Positions 1 through 5,926 of a DNA stretch of 41,373 nt are shown one piece after another. Origin of the DNA: Bacteroidales bacterium. Lineage in GTDB: Bacteria > Bacteroidota > Bacteroidia > Bacteroidales > UBA932. A program made the position numbers and the translations under genes. Each line of letters opens with the position of its first letter. The stretch's first letter is position 1. The stretch is from positions 1 to 41,373 of the forward strand of contig JAFZBH010000071.1 in the NCBI GenBank assembly GCA_017561865.1. The letters run 5' to 3'. Under the pieces are notes generated by a model. The model was not told where the DNA came from and made no database searches. It worked only from the letters and a program-made list of their open reading frames with translations.

Positions 1-503
1 ACCCATACTTCTGAATCACGCGATTCCACGTACAGGATATCGTCTTTTTTCACGGATACTCTGCGATAATCGGAGGTAAAGGTTATCGGCCTGTCAGACG
101 GGAAGCGCTTGTCCAGCCATCTCACAAGGAGATAATGCCCATAGGCCAGGATGGCCAGGACGGCTGCGACGAAAACGGGGTTCCACAGCATGGCCGGCAG
201 GTCCCATGCCGGGGATTTGGAACGGTCAAGGACAAAGATGAAGAGTATCTGGAAGAGGTAGATGAAAAAGAAGGTGGCCGTCATCACGCCCAGGATAATG
301 TAGATGGTGTCCAGCAGGCGCTGCTTTCTGTTCCTGCCCCTTTCCACTTTGGGGAGGAAAAAGGATAGGGCCATGGCGGCCGGCAGGAAAGACAGGGCCA
401 TAATAACCGCGTGTCCCAGGTCATAGTCAAGGCTGGTCAGCAGGAGAGCCGTCAGAAATATGGCGGCCAACCAGTACGCAACGATGATGACGGTCTTCTT
501 CAT
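1..503 (-). CDS. Membrane-anchored LytTR-family regulator (partial, C-terminus outside window)
   Basis: The frame reads from an ATG at 503 down to the window edge, so about 167 residues are present and the end is missing. The N-terminal part holds several hydrophobic segments (start MKKTVIIVAYWLAA), then a soluble stretch. The last visible residues (DDILYVESRDSEVW) match the first strand of a LytTR DNA-binding domain. The complete protein at 2509-3225 has the same plan and similar sequence (AEIAYVESNDTEV), so the two are paralogues. LytTR domains bind paired direct repeats, and such a pair lies in the 504-682 intergenic region facing the divergent gene at 683. A membrane-tethered regulator that senses envelope state is an inference. 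Confidence 0.8.
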   Translation of the reverse strand, partial: MKKTVIIVAYWLAAIFLTALLLTSLDYDLGHAVIMALSFLPAAMALSFFLPKVERGRNRKQRLLDTIYIILGVMTATFFFIYLFQILFIFVLDRSKSPAWDLPAMLWNPVFVAAVLAILAYGHYLLVRWLDKRFPSDRPITFTSDYRRVSVKKDDILYVESRDSEVW

Positions 504-573
504 ACCTGTTGCAAAAATACAACAATCTTCCGCGAAAACAAGCCCCGTGTCGATGGCCGGAAACCGGTCAATG

Positions 574-603
574 GGATTTGACGAAAGGTTGGCTGGATTC
601 GAC
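574..603 (+). promoter_or_regulatory. Candidate LytTR operator, two direct repeats 21 bp apart
   Basis: GGATTTGAC (574-582) and GGATTCGAC (595-603) are 9-bp near-identical direct repeats with a 21-bp period, i.e. on the same helix face. They abut the -33 TTG of the promoter for the gene at 683. The equivalent intergenic region at 3283-3312 has the same pair with the same period. Paired 9-bp direct repeats with a spacer of about 12 bp are the known layout for LytTR regulators. Binding by the adjacent paralogues is inferred. Confidence 0.55.
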
Positions 604-604
604 C

Positions 605-636
605 TTGCATATTTGCCCGTCTCATACGTACCTTTG
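605..636 (+). promoter_or_regulatory. Bacteroidales-type promoter for the ExbB-like gene
   Basis: TTG at 605-607, 21 bp, then TACCTTTG at 629-636, matching the TTG / TAnnTTTG consensus. The direct-repeat operator ends 1 bp upstream of the -33 element, a placement that suits activation. Confidence 0.6.
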
Positions 637-682
637 CAACAAGGAATTCCGATCCAGAAAGTTTAACTGAAAACGTATCATC

Positions 683-1018
683 ATGTATCCTCTTGCTTTC
701 AATCTTTTCAAATTCGTTATGTCCGCCGATCCTTTCGGCATCTGCGTCGTCACACTGCTTCTGATTGCCCTGTTCTTTGCCGCCTGGAAAGCTCCGGCGT
801 GGGTGAAGGAGACAGGTCTTGTTGCCCTGGCCACGGGATGGCTTTGGACGCTCTGTGAGTTTATGGCGATGGGTAGGGCTATTGTGGACAGTATGCCGGA
901 TGTGGACTCATACATTATCTGGGGGGCTGTTCCGTGCGCCTTGATCCCTGCCGCCTATGGCACTATAGTCTACATCGTTTCTCTCATCATCCGTATCATC
1001 CGGAAACCGAGAATCTGA
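683..1018 (+). CDS. Short ExbB/TolQ/MotA-like membrane protein (copy 1)
   Basis: This 111-residue protein is mostly hydrophobic, with about three membrane segments. It shares the block LFFAAWKAPAWVKE and the C-terminal RIIRKPRI with the 129-residue protein at 3371-3760. That paralogue carries the clearer ExbB/TolQ-like pattern (a Gly-rich helix, then a T-TFYGLIVYF segment). Copy 1 is more diverged: the ExbB-type T-TFYG block reads IPAAYG. Both are far shorter than a normal ExbB (over 200 residues), and no ExbD or TonB partner is nearby. It is divergent from the LytTR gene at 503 and probably controlled by it. A proton-channel role is not shown; a reduced, repurposed channel-like subunit is one possibility. 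Confidence 0.6.
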   Translation: MYPLAFNLFKFVMSADPFGICVVTLLLIALFFAAWKAPAWVKETGLVALATGWLWTLCEFMAMGRAIVDSMPDVDSYIIWGAVPCALIPAAYGTIVYIVSLIIRIIRKPRI

Positions 1019-1081
1019 GTTTTTCTATTTTATAGTTTTTTGCCATCTTTGTTGTCTAACGGGTGTAGATTCGATCAATGA

Positions 1082-1564
1082 ATGATGGATAACAAGGAAC
1101 AAGTTTTCACCCAACTGGTCCGGGAGCATAAGAGCACCATCTACTCGGTGTGCTATATGTTCTCGAAGGACACGGACGAGATTGACGACCTCTTCCAGGA
1201 GATTCTGATCAGGCTCTGGAAGGGTTACGATTCTTTCCGCGCGGAGTCCGATGTCCGGACCTGGATTTACCGTGTGGCGCTGAACTGCTGCCTCAATGCC
1301 GACAAGAAAAGGCGGCGGGGCGGCGAGCGGGTACCCCTGAGCGTGGACATCGATCCCTTTGAGGATACGGACGACCGGGCGCTGCAGACCAAGCGCCTGT
1401 ATGCCCGTATCAATCGGTTGGGTCTGGTGGACCGCGGCATCATCCTCCTTTGGCTCGAAGGCCTGAGCTATGAGGAGATCGGGGCCATCATGGGCATCTC
1501 GGTGAAGAATGTTTCCTTTCAGCTGCATCGGATCAAAGAAGAACTCAAAAAGTCCAATCTTTAA
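1082..1564 (+). CDS. RNA polymerase sigma-70 family factor (ECF type)
   Basis: The protein has 160 residues, the size of an ECF sigma factor. Region 2 is at about residues 10-75, with the DDLFQEILIRLWKGYDSF and TWIYRVALNCCLN signatures. Region 4 is at about 105-158, with the helix-turn-helix GLSYEEIGAIMGISVKNVSF. Two consecutive ATGs (1082 and 1085) are possible starts. The next gene begins 11 bp downstream and is a coiled-coil membrane protein in the position often taken by an anti-sigma partner, although it lacks a recognisable anti-sigma domain. The targets are unknown. Confidence 0.9.
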   Translation: MMDNKEQVFTQLVREHKSTIYSVCYMFSKDTDEIDDLFQEILIRLWKGYDSFRAESDVRTWIYRVALNCCLNADKKRRRGGERVPLSVDIDPFEDTDDRALQTKRLYARINRLGLVDRGIILLWLEGLSYEEIGAIMGISVKNVSFQLHRIKEELKKSNL

Positions 1565-1575
1565 TCACTCGTGCC

Positions 1576-2169
1576 ATGAACAAAGAAGAATTCGATATCA
1601 ATCAGGAACTGGAACAGATGCGGCAGGATTATGCTGCATTGAAGGAACGGTTCGACAAACAGCAGATCATCAACGAGCAGTTGATGCAGAGCGCCATGAA
1701 AAAAGATGTGAAACGGCTGTTTCTATCTAAAAAGTCGGTACCTGCAGTAATTGCATTATTCATCATTGCAATCATCTTATGTTATGTCCAGGGATTTGAC
1801 TGGTGGGTTCCGCTTTCCCTCATCATTTATGGTATACTGACCATCCCGGGTGTCTTCTGGGTTTACAAGGGAATCCGGGAGGAAGATATTTACAATGGCG
1901 ACATCCTGTCAACGACAGAAACTCTGCAAAAGTTCAAAAAAAGGTATGTCATCCTGGTGACGAGTATCTGTATTCTTTTCTTTGCTTTCGTAATCGTTGC
2001 GACCCTCTATATGACTTCGATGAATATCAGCCCAGAGCTTATGTGGAGAAGAGGAATTATTATTGCTCTCCTGTGCGTGGCGACACTGGCACTGGAGTAT
2101 TACTCCGCCAAGCGCTTATTGAGTTCCTGCGATGCTATCATTGAGCGTCTGAAAATGAAAGACGAGTAA
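1576..2169 (+). CDS. Coiled-coil membrane protein downstream of the sigma factor
   Basis: The protein has 197 residues. Residues 1-45 are charged and predicted coiled coil (QELEQMRQDYAALKERFDKQ). Four hydrophobic segments follow at roughly 54-70, 74-92, 124-146 and 158-174, then a short charged tail. I do not recognise a family. Its place 11 bp after the sigma factor, with a cytosolic helical N-terminus and a membrane anchor, fits a protein that tethers or modulates that factor, but this is inference. Its base composition is more A+T-rich than the flanking genes. Confidence 0.7.
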   Translation: MNKEEFDINQELEQMRQDYAALKERFDKQQIINEQLMQSAMKKDVKRLFLSKKSVPAVIALFIIAIILCYVQGFDWWVPLSLIIYGILTIPGVFWVYKGIREEDIYNGDILSTTETLQKFKKRYVILVTSICILFFAFVIVATLYMTSMNISPELMWRRGIIIALLCVATLALEYYSAKRLLSSCDAIIERLKMKDE

Positions 2170-2170
2170 A

Positions 2171-2527
2171 ATGGAAGATTTCATCATCAGAGAGATTGAC
2201 CGCCTGGGCGAGATGCTGCTGCTGATTGCCCGAAAACTCGGCCTGCTGGACGGCGACACGCCGGATTATTCCCTGACGGACGTCAAGGACGAGTTCGGCA
2301 AGGCCGGTTGCCCGATCGACCTGGAATCGCTCCTGCAGCAGGAGAACCCGGTCTGGTATCTTGTGGAGGAGGAGAAACTGTCCGACCACGGCCTGGAAAG
2401 CTTCATCGACATCCTCTTCCATTCAGATCTGGACGAAGCCCGGAAGACTGCGCTGCTCGAAGACGCCCTGGCTTACCTGGACGGGAAAGGGTATTTCTCG
2501 TTCCGGCTTCATTCACTCATCGGGTGA
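2171..2527 (+). CDS. Small acidic cytoplasmic protein, unknown function
   Basis: This 118-residue soluble, largely helical protein starts MEDFIIREIDRLGEMLLLIARKLG. The N-terminal pattern of a helix with a repeated regulator-like hydrophobic register resembles the DUF6483 type of uncharacterised protein, but I am not certain of that. It begins 1 bp after the stop of the membrane protein, so it is probably co-transcribed with the sigma factor. Its end overlaps the convergent LytTR gene by 19 bp. Confidence 0.65.
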   Translation: MEDFIIREIDRLGEMLLLIARKLGLLDGDTPDYSLTDVKDEFGKAGCPIDLESLLQQENPVWYLVEEEKLSDHGLESFIDILFHSDLDEARKTALLEDALAYLDGKGYFSFRLHSLIG

Positions 2528-3225
2528 GTGTCGTTCAGGGCGGCCTTGACGCTGTCTTTGTATTTGCGCGAGACGGGGAGTTCCACCTCGCCGACACGGA
2601 CGGTATCCGGCGAAGAAAGGACGGCGGAGGCAACGTTGACCAGGTAGGAGCGGTGGATGCGGAGAAAATCGTCGCCGAGCAGGTTTTCCCACTGGGTGAT
2701 TCCGGTCTTGTTGCGGTAGGATTCGCCCGAGGCGGTCACGAGGCGCACCTCCGTGTCGTTGGATTCCACGTAGGCGATCTCTGCCACGGGCAGGGTGACG
2801 CTCTTCCTTTCGGAGAAAAAGGTAATCGTGCGGTCCCGGGCCTTGAAACGCTTTCCGACCCATTTCGACCAGACGTAATCTCCGATGGAAAGGGCCGTCA
2901 GGATGAGTCCCAGGAAAGCGGGATTGATGAGCATCGGGGAGACTTCTTTGCTGGAGAGATACCCGCCCTGGGTGATTTTTGTCCAGACGAAATAATGGAG
3001 GCACAGGATCAGAAGGATCACCGAGGCCAGCACGGCAAGGGACAGGTACACTTTATCCCGCGCATTCTTCGCCTTGGGCATCAGGTATTCCAGCGCCAGG
3101 GCGCAGGGGCCGAAGATGAGGCTGATGAGGATCGCCTGGACCGGCGTGTAGTCCAGGCTGACCAGGATGGCGACCACCAGGGCCAGCGCCACCAACCAAT
3201 ATGCGATCTTTGCGACGAGTCTCAT
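2509..3225 (-). CDS. Membrane-anchored LytTR-family transcriptional regulator
   Basis: The start is placed at the ATG at 3225 (MRLVAKIAYWLVALALVVAI), because extending further upstream runs into the intergenic promoter region. This gives 238 residues. About four membrane helices occupy residues 1-125. The LytTR DNA-binding domain lies at about 135-232, with AYVESNDTEVRL, the DDFLRIHRSYLVN block and a terminal LPVSRKY. There is no receiver domain, so it is not a standard response regulator; signal input is presumably through the membrane part. It is paralogous to the truncated gene at 1-503. It faces the ExbB-like gene at 3371 across an intergenic region carrying the paired direct repeats and converges with the gene at 2171. 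Confidence 0.88.
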   Translation of the reverse strand: MRLVAKIAYWLVALALVVAILVSLDYTPVQAILISLIFGPCALALEYLMPKAKNARDKVYLSLAVLASVILLILCLHYFVWTKITQGGYLSSKEVSPMLINPAFLGLILTALSIGDYVWSKWVGKRFKARDRTITFFSERKSVTLPVAEIAYVESNDTEVRLVTASGESYRNKTGITQWENLLGDDFLRIHRSYLVNVASAVLSSPDTVRVGEVELPVSRKYKDSVKAALNDTHPMSE

Positions 3226-3282
3226 GGCTGCACAAAAATAGACAAAAAAGCGTGCGCCTGCAAGGCGGAAAGCCCAACAGGG

Positions 3283-3312
3283 GGATTTGACGGGCCGGGA
3301 AGGGGTTTCGAC
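3283..3312 (+). promoter_or_regulatory. Candidate LytTR operator, second copy
   Basis: GGATTTGAC (3283-3291) and GGTTTCGAC (3304-3312) again have a 21-bp period. They end 1 bp before a TTG -33 element, exactly as at 574-603. Little else in the two intergenic regions is conserved, which points to functional constraint on these repeats and the promoter. Confidence 0.6.
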
Positions 3313-3313
3313 C

Positions 3314-3345
3314 TTGCAGAATTGGGTCCGATTGCCATACCTTTG
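3314..3345 (+). promoter_or_regulatory. Bacteroidales-type promoter for ExbB-like copy 2
   Basis: TTG at 3314-3316, 21 bp, TACCTTTG at 3338-3345. Geometry is identical to the promoter at 605-636. Confidence 0.6.
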
Positions 3346-3370
3346 CACCGAACAATAAAACTAACCTGTC

Positions 3371-3760
3371 ATGAAAGAAGAAATCTATTATGTCGTGGAC
3401 TCCCTGGGAGTCTCCCACCAGGAAACGGTCGAACGTGCCAGCGTGACCCTTCCCCAACTTTTCGTCGAGGGCGGACTGGGATGGATGATCATCATCTCCC
3501 TGTTTCTCATCGCCCTTTTCGTCGCCGCCTGGAAGGCTCCCCGCTGGGTGAAGGAGATCGGCATCGGCGCGCTGGTCTTCGCCATCTTCGGGACACTGTT
3601 GGGCCTGGCCCAGGTGTTTGATGCCATCCAATCCTTCCCTGATGTCAGCCTCGCAGTCATTTGCGGGGGCCTGAAAGTCACCCTGATCACCACCTTCTAC
3701 GGGCTCATCGTCTATTTTATCTCCCTGATTCTCCGGGTTATCCAGAAACCGAGAATTTGA
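3371..3760 (+). CDS. Short ExbB/TolQ/MotA-like membrane protein (copy 2)
   Basis: The protein has 129 residues. A hydrophilic N-terminus of about 35 residues precedes a membrane helix ending FVAAWKAPRWVKE. Two further hydrophobic segments follow with the ExbB/TolQ-like pattern: LVFAIFGTLLGLAQVF, then LKVTLITTFYGLIVYFISLI. It lacks the long cytoplasmic loop and overall size of true ExbB. It is paralogous to the gene at 683 and divergent from its own LytTR regulator. It is followed after 13 bp by the thioredoxin lipoprotein gene, which has its own -7 box. Confidence 0.68.
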   Translation: MKEEIYYVVDSLGVSHQETVERASVTLPQLFVEGGLGWMIIISLFLIALFVAAWKAPRWVKEIGIGALVFAIFGTLLGLAQVFDAIQSFPDVSLAVICGGLKVTLITTFYGLIVYFISLILRVIQKPRI

Positions 3761-3761
3761 G

Positions 3762-3769
3762 TATCTTTG
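3762..3769 (+). promoter_or_regulatory. -7 promoter box immediately upstream of an ATG
   Basis: TATCTTTG ends 4 bp before the ATG at 3774, with a weak TTA at the -33 position (3738-3740). A transcript starting at the usual distance would be nearly leaderless. Confidence 0.45.
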
Positions 3770-3773
3770 CGAT

Positions 3774-4829
3774 ATGAAGCCTGCCAGATTCTTTTATCCT
3801 TTTTTTGCAGCGGCCCTCCTGTCGATGGCCGCTGCCTGCACGTCTAATAAAATCACCCTTACCTGCGACCTGTCTCCGTATCTGTCGCTGTATAACGCGG
3901 GCGGAGTCGTGGATTCCGCGTTTGTCCAGCTCAGGCTGCCCGACGGCTCGTACAGTACCCTCGGGAGGGCCGAGGTGGACGGATCGACGATGACCTTCTC
4001 CGGCGAAGTGGAGGAGCCGGCCCTCGGGCAGGTTCTGTGCTATATCACGACGCCCGTCAGCAAAGGCACCGCCTCCAGTTTCCTGCTCCTGGAGCCCGGG
4101 AAGATCTCCGGCGACGGGAATCTTCTCTATCACGGATCGAAGCTGAACGACGCCGTCAGCGAGGCGGTGGAGGCCCTGAAGCAGTGCGCCGGCGATTCGC
4201 TCGCCGTCCTGGGTGTGTTCGACAAGGTCAAGGATACCTGTCCCGACCTGGCGACGGCCTACCTGCTCAGCAAGTCGATACCCCCGGTGCTGGACGTCCA
4301 GCGCTGGATAGACGGGTACGAGTCCCTGCCTGAATCCGTTCAGAGTCATCCGTTTGTCCAGCCCTATGCCAAAAGTATGTACGCAACGCGCGCCGCCCAG
4401 CGGGCCCGTGAGGCGATGGCCGTCGGCGCCCGGTACCGGGACTTTTACGGAAGCTGGGAGGGCAAGGAGTATCGCCTGTCCGATTATGTCGGCAAGGGTA
4501 AATATGTCCTGGTCGACTTCTGGGCGTCCTGGTGCGTGCCCTGCCGCAAGGAGATTCCCTACATCCTCAAGGCGTACAAGAAGTACAAGGGAAAAGGGCT
4601 TGAGGTGATCGGCGTGGCCGTCAAGGACTACCCGGAGGACACGGCTAAGGCCGCCCGGGAGCTCGGCATCATCTATCCCTTCTTCAACGAGACGGACGAC
4701 AGCGCCTCCGGTGCCTACGGCATTCAGGAGATTCCGCAGATCCTGCTCATTGGCCCCGACGGGACCATCCTCGCGAACGACCTGCGCGGGGAAGACATCG
4801 AGAATACGGTCAAGGGATTTATCCGTTAG
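3774..4829 (+). CDS. TlpA/ResA-like thiol-disulfide oxidoreductase lipoprotein
   Basis: The protein has 351 residues. A signal peptide ends in a lipobox (SMAAAC, Cys22). Residues 25-130 form a beta-rich domain of the DUF4369 kind commonly found in front of Bacteroidota TlpA-like proteins, followed by a helical region to about 210. The C-terminal thioredoxin fold (about 215-351) has the redox motif WCVPC with Cys254 and Cys257 and a cis-proline segment EIPQILL. It should act in the periplasm as a membrane-anchored disulfide reductase or isomerase; the partner is unknown. It converges on the gene at 4837 with only 7 bp between stops and no clear terminator. Confidence 0.88.
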   Translation: MKPARFFYPFFAAALLSMAAACTSNKITLTCDLSPYLSLYNAGGVVDSAFVQLRLPDGSYSTLGRAEVDGSTMTFSGEVEEPALGQVLCYITTPVSKGTASSFLLLEPGKISGDGNLLYHGSKLNDAVSEAVEALKQCAGDSLAVLGVFDKVKDTCPDLATAYLLSKSIPPVLDVQRWIDGYESLPESVQSHPFVQPYAKSMYATRAAQRAREAMAVGARYRDFYGSWEGKEYRLSDYVGKGKYVLVDFWASWCVPCRKEIPYILKAYKKYKGKGLEVIGVAVKDYPEDTAKAARELGIIYPFFNETDDSASGAYGIQEIPQILLIGPDGTILANDLRGEDIENTVKGFIR

Positions 4830-4836
4830 CCCGGCG

Positions 4837-5922
4837 TCATTCCGCCTGAGGCTTCATTCCGCAGCCGCCCTGGAACTTGTCCACGAGGTTGATGGCGTAG
4901 GCCTCTTCCCGGGACACGGGGGTCTTGGTCCAGTCGATTTCCCCTTCGTGGCCGGCGTAGTCGCTGATGCGGACCGAGCACAGGTAGCCCTCGTCATTGC
5001 GCTGATAGGCGCTGCAGCCGGACATCGCGATGCGGTTACGCTCCTGCTGGCCCTGTTTCGAGACGATGTGGCACCACTCGATGACGCAGGTCCTGCCGTC
5101 GTCGATGATGGTCTCGTAGCGCATCCCGACGCAGGCGGGGATGTAGGTGGCCAGGCCATAGCCGAAACGGTGGGCGTTGCGCGACATCTCCTCCTTGGGA
5201 AGGATGGGCGTCCCCCAGGGATCGTAGCCGCCGATGATGCAGTCGTCGGCAAAGGCCGCGTGGATCTTGTCCGGATCGCAGTACGGAGCGTGGTGCAGGG
5301 CTTCATAGTAGGCCCGCATCGCGCCGGTGAGCAGGCCGGGATCGCCCATTTCGTAGTGTGCCGGCTTGAAGATGGGTTTGCGGTAAGGCGTCTGGTCCGG
5401 GATGAACGAGTAATGCGTGTACATCCGGACCTCCTCCAGCAGGGATGGGGTGCGCAGGTCCGTGATCACGAAGAAAGGCACTTCCTCGATTGCGCCGTCC
5501 ACCACGAACTTGAACACGCCCTCCAGGGCGATCCGGCCGCCCCCGATGGTTTGGAAGACGGGGGTGAAGGTGGCGGAAGTGGCGTGGAACTTCTCCAGGA
5601 AGCCGCCGGCGAAGGCCCGGATGTCGTCCAGGCCCTCGAAGCGCCCGTAAGGCGTGTCGACGGCGGGCAGCTCGTCCCAGAACAGCTTCTTTTCGCGGAA
5701 CAGCGCGGCCACCTGCTCGGCGTTGCCGGCGCTGAGGGCGTTGGCGAAAGCGAGGTCCGGGGTGTCCGTGCGGATCTCGCCGCGGGGCATATCCTGGTAC
5801 AGGCGCTCCAGGTTGCACGCTTTGCGGACCGGCAGTTCGTCCGCGGTCTGAGGGGCCGGCGCTCCGCAGGCCTGCAGCAGGAGCAGGGCGGCGCCGGACA
5901 GGAGCAGGAATCTTCTGATCAT
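4837..5922 (-). CDS. Lipoprotein with two NTF2/SnoaL-like domains
   Basis: The start is the ATG at 5922, giving 361 residues. The frame stays open upstream inside the next gene, but only this start yields a signal peptide and lipobox (LLLQAC, Cys19). After the anchor there are two segments with the cone-shaped alpha/beta pattern of the SnoaL/NTF2-like superfamily, at about residues 55-190 and 215-345. Each begins with a helix about a population or dose-like counter (FANALSAGNAEQVAALF; MRAYYEALHHAPYCDPDKIHAAF). Such folds serve as small-molecule enzymes or binding scaffolds, and the substrate cannot be read from the sequence. It starts 4 bp after the stop of the upstream gene at 5927-8005, so the two are one transcript. 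Confidence 0.7.
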   Translation of the reverse strand: MIRRFLLLSGAALLLLQACGAPAPQTADELPVRKACNLERLYQDMPRGEIRTDTPDLAFANALSAGNAEQVAALFREKKLFWDELPAVDTPYGRFEGLDDIRAFAGGFLEKFHATSATFTPVFQTIGGGRIALEGVFKFVVDGAIEEVPFFVITDLRTPSLLEEVRMYTHYSFIPDQTPYRKPIFKPAHYEMGDPGLLTGAMRAYYEALHHAPYCDPDKIHAAFADDCIIGGYDPWGTPILPKEEMSRNAHRFGYGLATYIPACVGMRYETIIDDGRTCVIEWCHIVSKQGQQERNRIAMSGCSAYQRNDEGYLCSVRISDYAGHEGEIDWTKTPVSREEAYAINLVDKFQGGCGMKPQAE

Positions 5923-5926
5923 AGGG

